Assembly: GCA_002477595.1 (NCBI GenBank)
Contig: DLQN01000082.1
Location: 1-14,171, forward strand
DNA length: 14,171 bases
Source of the DNA: Roseivirga sp. UBA7431
GTDB lineage: Bacteria > Bacteroidota > Bacteroidia > Cytophagales > Cyclobacteriaceae
Reading direction: 5' to 3'
The notes beneath the pieces are model-generated. The model ran no database searches and was not told the DNA's origin. It saw only the letters and a program-made list of their open reading frames with translations. Below, in pieces: positions 7,274 to 14,171 of the stretch (position 1 is the first letter of the stretch; each line of letters opens with the position of its first letter). The position numbers were made by a program, and so were the translations under genes.

Positions 7274-7289
7274 AGTTTCACGTGGAACA
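7274..7289 (-). promoter_or_regulatory. parS: parS-like ParB binding site 2
   Basis: Read on the minus strand this is TGTTCCACGTGAAACT, which differs from the parS consensus only at the last base. Its 14 bp core (7275-7288) is the exact reverse complement of the core of site 1 (7242-7255), so the two form an inverted pair with a 19 bp spacer. The pair could form a 14 bp hairpin in a ybeY read-through transcript. No T-run follows on the minus strand, so a terminator role is unlikely. Confidence 0.8.
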
Positions 7290-7302
7290 CATGGAATTTT
7301 GT

Positions 7303-7731
7303 TTAAATGTGAAGCAAAGATAAAGAAGCTTCTTCGCTTTCTCTCATTTCATTCTTTTGCTCTTCTGTTTTGTCTTTGTGTCCAAGCAAATGAAGAATAC
7401 CATGAACCATGACACGATGGAGTTCTTGTTCGAATGGTAGGTTGAGTTGAGTTGCGTTTTCTTTGACTCGATCTATTGATATAAAAATGTCAGCGTCAAG
7501 TGCTGAATCGTCATCTTCTTTGTTGTCAAAGGTTATTATGTCGGTATAATAGTCGTGATCTAGGTATTCCTTGTTGATCTCGAGTAAATAGTTGTCTGAA
7601 CAATAAATGAAATTGATTGTGTCAAATGATTGTTTGGCATTTTGAATTATAGTAGAGATCCAACCCTTAAGAATGTCCGGATGGCTTAGCTGGAATGAGA
7701 CCTCTTCTTGAAAGAAGTTGATGTCTGACAT
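7303..7731 (-). CDS. ybeY: rRNA maturation RNase YbeY
   Basis: YbeY is a metal-dependent endoribonuclease involved in 16S rRNA 3' end maturation and ribosome quality control. The core motif is visible as MVHGILHLLGHKDKTEEQ, with His110 and His114 as zinc ligands. In E. coli the motif is HGxLHLxGYDH with a third histidine. Here that position is Asp120 (the D of HKDK), a substitution I recall from other Bacteroidota YbeY proteins and consistent with zinc binding. The upstream DYYTDIITF segment (61-68) and DIFISID (81-87) are also family features. The length of 142 aa is normal. The ATG (7729-7731) overlaps the TAA stop of the upstream ATPase gene by one base, which indicates coupled translation. 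Downstream, 76 bp with the parS pair separate it from mnmG. Confidence 0.95.
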   Translation of the reverse strand: MSDINFFQEEVSFQLSHPDILKGWISTIIQNAKQSFDTINFIYCSDNYLLEINKEYLDHDYYTDIITFDNKEDDDSALDADIFISIDRVKENATQLNLPFEQELHRVMVHGILHLLGHKDKTEEQKNEMRESEEASLSLLHI

Positions 7732-8132
7732 TAATTGAGATAGAATGTGAGTTCTAAGGTGCGCCCCTCACTTTTGAAACTGACCTCATCAGCGAGGTTT
7801 TTGATAAGAAAGATACCTCGCCCACCCACTTTCTCAATATTTTCCGGTGCCGTAGGGTCTGGAAGGCTTTGGTGGTCAAAGCCTTGGCCTTCATCGCTCA
7901 CGATAAAGACGATTTGTTCATCATGCAGGGTAGCACTCAGTAGGACGTTTTTGTTTTTATCGGTCTTGTTGCCATGGATGATGGCATTGTTAACTGATTC
8001 GATTACGGCAATCATAATGTTGCCGTAAAGGTCGTCCGTGAGGTTATACTCCTCTTTGGCGTTGTCTACGAAGCTTTCGACTATGCGAATGTTCTCGACT
8101 AGAGATGGTATTTCGATACTTATGTTTTTCAT
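7731..8132 (-). CDS. RsbW-like ATP-binding protein (HATPase_c_2, anti-sigma factor type), 133 aa
   Basis: This is a stand-alone GHKL ATPase domain. The N box is ESVNNAIIHGNK (residues 45-56, with Asn48/Asn49 for Mg-ATP). The G1 box is DEGQGFD (80-86) and the G2 box is GGRGIFLIKNL (103-113). Proteins of this class (RsbW, SpoIIAB) are serine kinases that bind and inhibit sigma factors or phosphorylate anti-sigma antagonists. No sigma factor or STAS partner lies in the window, so the target is unknown. The ATG at 8130-8132 is preferred, starting MKNISIEIPSLVENIR like family members. An in-frame TTG at 8142-8144 would add four residues and overlap the upstream stop as TTGA, with AAGGA six bases before it, so it cannot be excluded. 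The gene sits tightly between the DUF4175-like gene and ybeY. Confidence 0.88.
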   Translation of the reverse strand: MKNISIEIPSLVENIRIVESFVDNAKEEYNLTDDLYGNIMIAVIESVNNAIIHGNKTDKNKNVLLSATLHDEQIVFIVSDEGQGFDHQSLPDPTAPENIEKVGGRGIFLIKNLADEVSFKSEGRTLELTFYLN

Positions 8133-8140
8133 TGAAGGGC

Positions 8141-11100
8141 TCAAGTCTTTTCCTTAATCTTTTTGAAATACTTATTGGTCTCTTTCTTATAGTAAGGGTT
8201 CAATTTCGCAGGTATTGTTCGTAGCAATTCAATCTCCTTTTCTTTTGCCTTAAGATACTCATTAAGGGATTCTGGAATTGATAGGTCATAGTCAAAGGCT
8301 GTTCTTCCTTTGCGCTCTTCATCCTCACCTCGTTCTTGGACGGAGTTCTCAGCGTCAAGAAGGCGTGTCAGGATTTCTTGTTGCCTTTGAACGGTCTCTT
8401 CGGTAATGTTCTTATTAATGAGATCCCATTCATTCTCCTCCATCTGATTGATTAATTGATCAATCTTTTCTCCTAATTTATTTCCATCGAGGCCAGTTTC
8501 AAAATTTTCTAAGGCATTTCTGAGTCTTTCTTGTTGCGAAGCAAGTTTAGCTAGTTGCTCAGAAAGTTGACGACCAGATTCCCCACTTTTTTTTATGTCT
8601 TGAATTTGTTGACTGAGTTGTTTTTGAAGCTCGCTTAGACCACCCATTTGTGGTTTGTTGCCTTTTTTCTGTGGTTTGCCTTGGCCCACTTGACTTGCCA
8701 TCTGTTGCTGCATTTGCTGAACAACATCATCTAGTAGTAGTGCGAGATTATTGATTGAGGTCATCACAAACTGCTGTTTACCAACGGCTTGACTAATTCT
8801 TTTTTCTTTTAGGGTCTCTACAGCACCCTCCATTTGTCGGTTCATTTCGCCAAGTTCTTTCATGACGAACGAGGAAATTTGAAAGACTCTTTGAGAGAGT
8901 GCAATGAGGCTGTCCTGGATTATCTTCGAGTCATCTTGAAGTTTGAGCTGACGTTGAGAGAATTTTATATAACGAGGGTCACTCTGGCGTATTTCTCTGA
9001 ATTCATTCATTAAACCTTCTTGGTTGAAAGACAGAGTGACTAGGTTGTCTACTAAGTCACGCATGTTTTCAAGGTTCTCTTGTTGTTGCTCCATTTGCAT
9101 GCCGCTTTGCATAGACTCAAGGCTCTGCTTAATCTCTTTCATCTTCTCGCTTGCACGTTTTTGGGACTGTGCGGCTTTTTGTCGTTTTTGTTGATCAGAC
9201 TGCTCTGTACCTTCGCTTTGCTTGCTTTCTTCTGATTTTTCGGCCTCTTCTGCTTCTTGCTCTTCATTTTTGGAGCTCAATTCCTCCTTGGCTTTTTCCT
9301 GTTCTTCCTTGGCCTCCTCTAATTCCTCTTTTAAGTCTTCTGGTAGGCTTTCTGGGTTTTTTCTATCCTGATTGAGCTCATTGAGTTTGTCTAATTCTTC
9401 TTGAAGTTTTTCGAGGTCTTGTTGCTCTTTTTTCTGGCTCTCAGCTAGTTCCTCGTTAGTTTGCTCCCCTTTTTCAGTTTCTTCAGTAAGCGCCTCTTGA
9501 TCGTCTATTTCCTCCTGAAGTTGCTCAATATTGTCTTCAAGCATTTTGTCAAACTGCAACTTTTTAAATAGTTCTAAGGTCCGCTCAAGGTCCTCTTCAA
9601 GGGTGCTACTGTTTTCCTTCAGATCGTCCATCTTCTCTCTAAACTCTTCTATATCAGAGTTTTCCTCGAGTAATTCACGAAGCTCATCGTAAAGTTTTTT
9701 CATTTCATCATCCAATACATTGTTCATGATGTCCTGAAGCTGTTCCATTTTCTTTTTAATGGATTCGTTTTGGGGTTTGAATTGATCGAGCTTACGGTTG
9801 TTTTTGGCGTTCTCTTTTTTCAATTCATCCATCTTTTCGGCCAGTTTATCTTTCTGATCTAAGATTTCTTGCATCAATTTTTCATCCTGCCACTCTATTT
9901 CCTTTTTAGTCTTTAGACGCTCATCTGCCTCTTCGATCATTTTATTGAGTTCTTTAGCGTCCTCAAGGGTTTTGTCAATTTCACTTTGAATCTGCTGATC
10001 ATTCGCTTCAATTTCTGCCTCTATCTCTTCTAGTGATGGAATCTTGAAACTGTACGTGGCTGACTTTACGGTTTTATAACCATTAACTCTATCATTATCA
10101 GACACTTGCATGTAATAATTGATCTCAGCACCTGCTACAATCTGAGCAGAGTCTAGCGAGTATATTTGGTAGTAGCTCTGATCAGATAGCGCGGTGTTGA
10201 AGGGTAGTTTAAAGGAATCAAAGGTATCGCCATCGTTATATGAATAATGAAATGACAAGGAGGAGAAGCCATAGTCATCTTTAATGTTGCCCCCCAGTAC
10301 TATATTTTTATACAGCACTGTATCTTGAAACTGTTCCAAAACGATTTCAGGAAACCGGTCTTTGATTACGTCTATTTGAAATTTTAAGGAGTCTTTATTA
10401 CTGCTGAAGTCGTTTTGCAGGTTTATCTTGTATGGACCTGAGCTAGAAATTGTTCTTTCAAAACTAAAGCCCCCATTTTTATCATCTGTAGCTGGAAAAA
10501 CCTTCTGCTCCTTTTCGAATTGTAGAGATAATGATTTTGTATGTTCAGCATAGAACCGCCAGTTTACGTTAGTGCCTTCAGGGACGGTTAGGTTACCTGA
10601 GTTCTTAATGTTTTCATTTTCCCTTAATGTGTATGGAGGGTATTCAATGTCCATACTGAATAGGTTGATAATTGGCCTGTTGAGCCCTTTAATCGTGTAG
10701 GTGTTTGAAGATACGCTCTCTGACTCGAGGCTAAAGTCAACGTTTCCCCGTAATCGATCAATTCTAAACTGAAATGTATCATTAGCGATTTTGCTTACTT
10801 TAATCTTGCGTTCATTTATCCAAATGTATACGTCTGCTGGACTAGTCTGCCCCGAGGTTTTAATGGATAATGTAAAGGGCTCCTCAATGAATCCTTCGAA
10901 GGTGCTTTGATCCAGAATAAAGTTGAATGGTGCTTCAGGTTTGAATTCGCTATTGTATTTAATAATCCTGGTAGAGCTTTCGGTGATGAATTGTGGTAAA
11001 AAGACAAGCAGAAGGATAATAATTGCTGCCGGAACGTAGATATATCTGAGGTATTTTTTGTTGGCGTTTAAGTCAATGGCCTTTACGAAAGGAATGCTTT

Positions 11101-11509
11101 GTATCGTGGCGCTTTTTTGTCTAATGCTTGCGGAGAGCAGATCATTCTCTTGCTTTGACAGTTCTTCTAACTGAATAATATTCAGTAGTTTATCTGATAT
11201 TTCAGGAAAAAAAAGCCCAATCTGAACAGCAGCCTCTTCATTACTGATTTGCTTGTTACTGTTTTTTAGGGTCAATAAATGCCTGATAACGAGCTGATAT
11301 ATAACAGCGAAACTGACCGCTATAAAAGTGTATAGTAGTGCCGCTCGTCCAATAGACCCAAGCCTACCTGAAAACTCTACTGTATTGATAACCAAGAAGG
11401 ATACCAGTAAGAGTGCAGCAGATATAATCGCGCCCTTTATCGCCTTATTCCTATAGTATTTAACTTTATAGGCTTTAATTTGATTTTTCAGCGCTTCATT
11501 AGATCCCAT
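8141..11509 (-). CDS. DUF4175-like membrane protein with long coiled coil, 1122 aa
   Basis: The N-terminal part has two membrane segments (about 24-42 and 55-75), then a conserved-looking cytosolic stretch ISNEEAAVQIGLFFPEISDK, then a third membrane segment (about 155-173). A beta-rich, probably periplasmic region follows to about residue 495 (for example EYPPYTL and DRFPEIVLEQFQDTVLYKNI). Residues about 500-800 are an almost uninterrupted Glu/Lys/Gln coiled coil, followed by Gln/Met-rich helices (QQMQQQMASQVGQGKPQKKG) and a basic tail. The architecture agrees with the large DUF4175-type proteins of Bacteroidota, whose function is unknown. It could be an envelope scaffold. AGGAG lies just three bases before the ATG, closer than a normal Shine-Dalgarno. 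It heads a unit with the RsbW-like ATPase and ybeY. The coiled coil makes the plus strand of 9150-9900 very pyrimidine-rich, producing spurious antisense frames. Confidence 0.85.
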   Translation of the reverse strand: MGSNEALKNQIKAYKVKYYRNKAIKGAIISAALLLVSFLVINTVEFSGRLGSIGRAALLYTFIAVSFAVIYQLVIRHLLTLKNSNKQISNEEAAVQIGLFFPEISDKLLNIIQLEELSKQENDLLSASIRQKSATIQSIPFVKAIDLNANKKYLRYIYVPAAIIILLLVFLPQFITESSTRIIKYNSEFKPEAPFNFILDQSTFEGFIEEPFTLSIKTSGQTSPADVYIWINERKIKVSKIANDTFQFRIDRLRGNVDFSLESESVSSNTYTIKGLNRPIINLFSMDIEYPPYTLRENENIKNSGNLTVPEGTNVNWRFYAEHTKSLSLQFEKEQKVFPATDDKNGGFSFERTISSSGPYKINLQNDFSSNKDSLKFQIDVIKDRFPEIVLEQFQDTVLYKNIVLGGNIKDDYGFSSLSFHYSYNDGDTFDSFKLPFNTALSDQSYYQIYSLDSAQIVAGAEINYYMQVSDNDRVNGYKTVKSATYSFKIPSLEEIEAEIEANDQQIQSEIDKTLEDAKELNKMIEEADERLKTKKEIEWQDEKLMQEILDQKDKLAEKMDELKKENAKNNRKLDQFKPQNESIKKKMEQLQDIMNNVLDDEMKKLYDELRELLEENSDIEEFREKMDDLKENSSTLEEDLERTLELFKKLQFDKMLEDNIEQLQEEIDDQEALTEETEKGEQTNEELAESQKKEQQDLEKLQEELDKLNELNQDRKNPESLPEDLKEELEEAKEEQEKAKEELSSKNEEQEAEEAEKSEESKQSEGTEQSDQQKRQKAAQSQKRASEKMKEIKQSLESMQSGMQMEQQQENLENMRDLVDNLVTLSFNQEGLMNEFREIRQSDPRYIKFSQRQLKLQDDSKIIQDSLIALSQRVFQISSFVMKELGEMNRQMEGAVETLKEKRISQAVGKQQFVMTSINNLALLLDDVVQQMQQQMASQVGQGKPQKKGNKPQMGGLSELQKQLSQQIQDIKKSGESGRQLSEQLAKLASQQERLRNALENFETGLDGNKLGEKIDQLINQMEENEWDLINKNITEETVQRQQEILTRLLDAENSVQERGEDEERKGRTAFDYDLSIPESLNEYLKAKEKEIELLRTIPAKLNPYYKKETNKYFKKIKEKT

Positions 11510-11599
11510 ATTCTCCTAAACTTTGGACTACACTTTAATTACGCAAAACAAGCGCAAAGGATTGTAAAACAATTGATAAAGGCAGAATATAATACTAAT

Positions 11600-12358
11600 T
11601 CAGTCAATTTCTAGTACAATAGGACAGTGATCCGAATGGTGAGCACTAGGAAGTATAGATGCTGAGGTCAGCCTACTTTGCATGGGTGAGGTTGTCATAT
11701 GATAATCTATGCGCCAGCCCTTGTTATTGGCCCTAGAATTAGCCCGATAACTCCACCAAGAGTAGTGATGAGGGTCTGTATTAAACCTTCTAAAACTGTC
11801 GATAAAGCCTGATTCAATAAACTTAGACAACCACTCTCTCTCTTCAGGCAGAAAACCCGATGATTTCTTATTCGAAACAGGGTTGTGAATATCTATAGCG
11901 GTATGTGCAATATTGTAATCTCCACTGATGATCAGGTTGGGAATGTCTTTTGTCAAACCATTAGCGTATTGATAAAAGAAATCGAGCCAATCATATTTGA
12001 AATCTTGTCTGATATCTCCGCTAGTGCCACTTGGCATATATACCGACATTACAGAAAAATCTTCGAAGTCTGCACGAATTACCCTACCCTCGCTATCATA
12101 CAGCGGGTTGCCGCAGCCGTACTCGATATGTTTAGGCTTAATCTTTGTAAGAATGGCTACACCGCTGTAGCCTTTTTTCTCTGCTGTTTCAGTATATAGC
12201 TCATAGCCGAGGTCTTTGTAGAATGGCTCAATTTGATCGGCCATGGCCTTAAGCTCCTGAATACAGACGATATCAGGGTTTTCTTCTTTCAGCCAATTGT
12301 CAAACCCCTTTTTAAGCGCTGCCCGAATACCGTTGACGTTGTAGGAGATGATTTTCAT
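11600..12358 (-). CDS. xth: Exodeoxyribonuclease III / AP endonuclease
   Basis: A member of the ExoIII branch of the endonuclease/exonuclease/phosphatase fold, which cleaves 5' to abasic sites and removes 3' blocking groups in base excision repair. The complete active site is visible: Asn7 in ISYNVNGIRAA, Glu35 in CIQELKA, Tyr107 in VYMPSG, Asp147 and Asn149 in SGDYNIAH, Asp218 in WRIDYH, and the catalytic Asp243-His244 in HSDHCPIVLEID. The SWWSYRANSRANNKGWRIDY segment is the typical family block. The length of 252 aa is normal. The start overlaps the stop of the upstream unknown gene by 4 bp (ATGA). A 90 bp AT-rich gap follows before the DUF4175-like gene, with no strong terminator; ATTGT/ACAAT at about 11562-11574 is a weak hairpin. 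Confidence 0.97.
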   Translation of the reverse strand: MKIISYNVNGIRAALKKGFDNWLKEENPDIVCIQELKAMADQIEPFYKDLGYELYTETAEKKGYSGVAILTKIKPKHIEYGCGNPLYDSEGRVIRADFEDFSVMSVYMPSGTSGDIRQDFKYDWLDFFYQYANGLTKDIPNLIISGDYNIAHTAIDIHNPVSNKKSSGFLPEEREWLSKFIESGFIDSFRRFNTDPHHYSWWSYRANSRANNKGWRIDYHMTTSPMQSRLTSASILPSAHHSDHCPIVLEID

Positions 12359-12720
12359 AGAGAAATTTTTAATTCGTATTCTTTTTCAAAATACTCAAGC
12401 ACGTGCATCTTTAATAGTTTTTCTTGATCTAGAAGGTCAAACCTTGGTAGCTTTTTGTTAGCTACCCAGTGAGGCCACCCATCTTTATCCAGTCCATCTA
12501 GATCATAGTAACCAGAGTAGCTTAACACTTTGCAAATTGCTATGTGCATGAGGTCTTGCTTCTCTTCTTTAGAGAAAACCTGCTTTCCTTTGCCCAGCTC
12601 CTGAACTCCAATCAGAAATAATGTGCTATTGAGATCCTTTGGTCTTTTTCCAATGGTTTCGCCCAGTTGGGTCAAAAGCTTTACCCACTTCCTTTGAAGG
12701 TCAAGGTCCTTTTTATACAT
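12355..12720 (-). CDS. Conserved-looking hypothetical protein, 121 aa
   Basis: I do not recognise a named family. The protein begins MYKKDLDLQRKWVKLLTQLG and appears largely alpha-helical and cytoplasmic, with a central segment reading SGYYDLDGLDKDGWPHWV and a charged C-terminal helix (LLKMHVLEYFEKEYEL). There is no signal peptide, metal-binding cluster or nucleotide-binding loop. It overlaps both neighbours, by 8 bp with the AhpD-like gene upstream and by 4 bp with xth downstream. That indicates a real gene in one operon. The company of a DNA-repair nuclease and a CxxC redox-type protein suggests a stress-related or small housekeeping role, but no specific function can be given. Confidence 0.8.
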   Translation of the reverse strand: MYKKDLDLQRKWVKLLTQLGETIGKRPKDLNSTLFLIGVQELGKGKQVFSKEEKQDLMHIAICKVLSYSGYYDLDGLDKDGWPHWVANKKLPRFDLLDQEKLLKMHVLEYFEKEYELKISL

Positions 12721-13066
12721 TTTTCGCTTCTTCCTGAAGGACTTCCCAATATTCAGTGGCTCTTCTTAGGTGTGGAATAACAATGGTGCCACCGATTAAA
12801 CTAGCGATTGAAAGTACTTCAAACACTTGTTTTTTCGTAATACCGGCATCGAAACACCTTCCTAGATGATACTTGACACAGTCATCACATCGTAGCACTA
12901 ATGAACAGGCTAGACCCACTATTTCCTTGGTTGTTTTATCAAGGTCACCCTCAGCAAACGCATTGGTATCAAGGTTAAAGAGTCTTTTGAGCACTTTATT
13001 ATCCTCTTCGAGAATCTTCTCGTTCATTTTGGCTCTGTAATCATTAAACTCTTGTACTATGCTCAT
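12713..13066 (-). CDS. AhpD-like carboxymuconolactone decarboxylase-family protein, 117 aa
   Basis: The alkylhydroperoxidase D signature E-x(11)-C-x2-C-x3-H is complete: Glu48 in KEIVGLACSLVL, then Cys60-Asp-Asp-Cys63 and His67 in RCDDCVKYHLGRC. The next helix, AGITKKQVFEVLSIASLIGG, is the usual second half of the all-alpha fold. In AhpD the cysteine pair performs thiol-disulfide exchange for peroxide reduction, so a thiol oxidoreductase role is likely here, while lactone decarboxylation is unlikely with this motif. The length is typical of the short stand-alone members. It is the first gene of the unit with the 121 aa unknown protein and xth. Its start lies 27 bp from the start of comF on the opposite strand, so the divergent promoters must overlap or sit partly inside coding DNA. 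Confidence 0.92.
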   Translation of the reverse strand: MSIVQEFNDYRAKMNEKILEEDNKVLKRLFNLDTNAFAEGDLDKTTKEIVGLACSLVLRCDDCVKYHLGRCFDAGITKKQVFEVLSIASLIGGTIVIPHLRRATEYWEVLQEEAKNV

Positions 13067-13093
13067 ATTATTGTTACTTTATTCATTAATAAA

Positions 13094-13798
13094 ATGGTTA
13101 AAAGGTTACTCAATACTTACTTGTCAGACTTTTTGTCTCTCTTTTATCCTAACCTATGTATAGGTTGCGACCGAGTACTACCAAAGGGAGGCAAGTATTT
13201 GTGTCCGAAATGTCTATACAATTTACCAAAAACCCGCACCCATGAGCTGGAAGTTCCACAGTTCAAAGAAAAATTTGAAGGACTCGTTCAGCTAAGGGAT
13301 ATTTTAGTTTATATCCATTTTCACAAGAATGGCTTGACACAGAAGGTATTACACGAGCTTAAGTATGGGAATATGCCTGATGTTGGTGAAATGATGGGGA
13401 AGAGGTATGCGTATGATTTATTGCATGCTGGACTGGGTAATGCATTTGATCTGATCGTACCGGTTCCACTACACCCGAAACGATTAAAGCAAAGAGGCTA
13501 TAATCAGAGCGAGTATTTTGGCAAGGGCTTATCTATTGTTTTGGGGATTCCAATGAACACGAGTGACTTGATAAAAGTGAAGCATATAGATTCTCAAACC
13601 AAGAAGAGTAAACTCAATAGAATAAAAAGTGTGGAAGGTGTATTTGACGTTGTTGACAATAATGCCCTAAGGAATAAAAGAATACTACTCGTAGATGATC
13701 TCCTCACCACCGGCTCAACCCTAGTAGCCTGTTTAGAGGTATTAGGTAACTGTGAGCCAAAATCAATGAGCATTGCTACCATTGGTGGAGCTAAATAA
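13094..13798 (+). CDS. comF: ComF family protein (phosphoribosyltransferase-like), 234 aa
   Basis: The N-terminus carries a zinc-finger of four cysteines (CIGC at 22-25 and CPKC at 37-40). A PRTase-fold domain follows with VPVPLHPKRLKQRGYNQSE, the standard ComF block, and the PRPP-binding loop ILLVDDLLTTGSTL (about 197-210). ComF proteins are needed for DNA uptake in naturally competent bacteria, probably in handling single-stranded DNA, but they are also widespread in non-competent species. The ATG at 13094-13096 (MVKRLLNTYLSDF) is chosen. An in-frame ATG at 13052 would add a 14-residue leader (MYYAHIIVTLFINK) and overlap the opposite gene by 15 bp. This is the only plus-strand gene here, divergent from the AhpD-like gene. 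It ends 2 bp before a strong terminator shared with the convergent gldJ-like gene. Confidence 0.93.
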   Translation: MVKRLLNTYLSDFLSLFYPNLCIGCDRVLPKGGKYLCPKCLYNLPKTRTHELEVPQFKEKFEGLVQLRDILVYIHFHKNGLTQKVLHELKYGNMPDVGEMMGKRYAYDLLHAGLGNAFDLIVPVPLHPKRLKQRGYNQSEYFGKGLSIVLGIPMNTSDLIKVKHIDSQTKKSKLNRIKSVEGVFDVVDNNALRNKRILLVDDLLTTGSTLVACLEVLGNCEPKSMSIATIGGAK

Positions 13799-13800
13799 AA

Positions 13801-13836
13801 AAGGCCCCAACAATGGTTGGAGCCTTATAATTTTTT
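13801..13836. terminator. Bidirectional intrinsic terminator between comF and gldJ-like gene
   Basis: AAGGCCCCAAC (13801-13811) pairs with GTTGGAGCCTT (13816-13826) around an AATG loop, giving an 11-position stem with one C-A mismatch. On the plus strand it is followed by ATAA and six T (13831-13836). On the minus strand the stem is followed directly by six T (complement of the A-run 13797-13802, partly within the stem). It therefore fits both the comF transcript and the convergent gldJ-like transcript, whose stop codons lie at 13796-13798 and 13845-13847. Confidence 0.9.
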
Positions 13837-13844
13837 AATGTTAA

Positions 13845-14171
13845 TTATTCTTTGCCAAAGACACTGCTGATGATTCCGTTAGATTGGTCGAATTGCTTAG
13901 AGCCGATTGAGATCATAGCGCAACGGAAACCAATAGTGGAAGTTGCTCTATCCATGTCTAAGTATCTTCTTGTTCCTGGCGCCATCCAATAAGCCACGTC
14001 TTTCCAAGACCCACCCTTGAAAACCTTAGAACGATCATTAACTAATGAGCGATACTCTAGCTGTGGGTTGTAAGAAATGCTGTCAGTTACTTGGCTTGAT
14101 TCCCAGCCGTAATTTGCTTCAGAATCTCCTGTGCCATCTTTTCTTACGGGGTTTAAGTCGTCAAAATCTCC
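13845..14171 (-). CDS. gldJ: GldJ-like gliding motility lipoprotein, C-terminal part
   Basis: The frame enters at the right edge and ends at TAA 13845-13847, so the last 108 residues are visible. They contain KVFKGGSWKDVAYWMAPGTR, then RRYLDMDRATSTIGFRCAM. This is the C-terminal signature of the formylglycine-generating-enzyme (FGE-sulfatase/SUMF1) fold as found in the gliding lipoproteins GldJ and GldK. The PGTRRYL and IGFRCAM wording resembles GldJ more than GldK. GldJ is an outer-membrane lipoprotein required for gliding and for stability of the type IX secretion machinery in Bacteroidota. The signal peptide and lipobox lie outside the window, so the exact paralogue cannot be settled. A short tail, GSKQFDQSNGIISSVFGKE, follows the domain. 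The gene converges on comF. Confidence 0.75.
   Translation of the reverse strand, partial: GDFDDLNPVRKDGTGDSEANYGWESSQVTDSISYNPQLEYRSLVNDRSKVFKGGSWKDVAYWMAPGTRRYLDMDRATSTIGFRCAMISIGSKQFDQSNGIISSVFGKE

Noticed and set aside
7242..7288. Inverted repeat as a ybeY terminator
   Set aside because: The loop is long, no T-run follows on the minus strand, and the arms match parS.
9151..9375. Plus-strand open frame over the coiled-coil gene
   Set aside because: It is the antisense shadow of Glu/Lys-rich codons, with a Leu/Phe-rich translation and no start context.
12399..12406. GCACGTGC palindrome as a parS site
   Set aside because: The flanks do not match the parS arms and it lies inside a coding region.
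13052..13093. Upstream ATG for comF
   Set aside because: It would overlap the opposite gene by 15 bp and add a leader unlike the family; the ATG at 13094 gives the usual N-terminus.

Overview
The window looks like the replication-origin neighbourhood of a Bacteroidota chromosome, probably of the order Cytophagales. The reasons are the set of core genes, almost no Shine-Dalgarno sequences, many 1-8 bp gene overlaps, about 40% GC, a GldJ-type gliding lipoprotein at the right edge, a lipoprotein and a DUF4175-like coiled-coil protein of the Bacteroidota type, and a YbeY with the Asp-for-His zinc ligand I recall from that phylum. No IS element, phage gene, CRISPR array, tRNA or rRNA was seen.

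Layout. Positions 1-168 hold the N-terminus of a MarR-type regulator (minus strand), followed by a 245 bp spacer with a palindrome and a hairpin. Positions 414-2485 hold a two-gene minus-strand unit: a secreted TPR protein and a 66-residue unknown protein. Positions 2486-2854 are non-coding and carry an AT-rich block plus a cluster of DnaA-box-like 9-mers, one of them an exact TTATNCACA. I interpret this as oriC. Positions 2855-7226 hold an overlapping minus-strand operon: mnmG (gidA), a zinc-ribbon class I methyltransferase and an Ig-like lipoprotein. The 76 bp gap between mnmG and ybeY holds two parS-like ParB sites in inverted orientation. Positions 7303-11509 hold a second tight unit: a DUF4175-like membrane coiled-coil protein, an RsbW-like ATPase and ybeY. 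Positions 11600-13066 hold a third: an AhpD-like protein, an unknown protein and exodeoxyribonuclease III. comF is on the plus strand at 13094-13798. It converges on a gldJ-like gene that runs off the right edge, and a strong bidirectional terminator separates the two.

Three independent signals support the origin reading: the DnaA-box cluster, the parS pair 4.4 kb away beside gidA (a classic origin-linked gene), and a GC-skew sign change. By hand count, (G-C)/(G+C) on the plus strand is about -0.19 for 1021-1620 and about +0.16 for 3001-3600. Genes on both flanks lie on the minus strand, so coding-strand bias does not explain the switch. If this is right, the 10 kb of minus-strand genes to the right are transcribed head-on to the rightward replication fork, and the mnmG operon runs toward oriC with no clear terminator before it. 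The functional themes near the origin are tRNA and rRNA maturation (MnmG, YbeY), envelope proteins (TPR protein, lipoprotein, DUF4175-like) and DNA repair or redox (Xth, AhpD-like).
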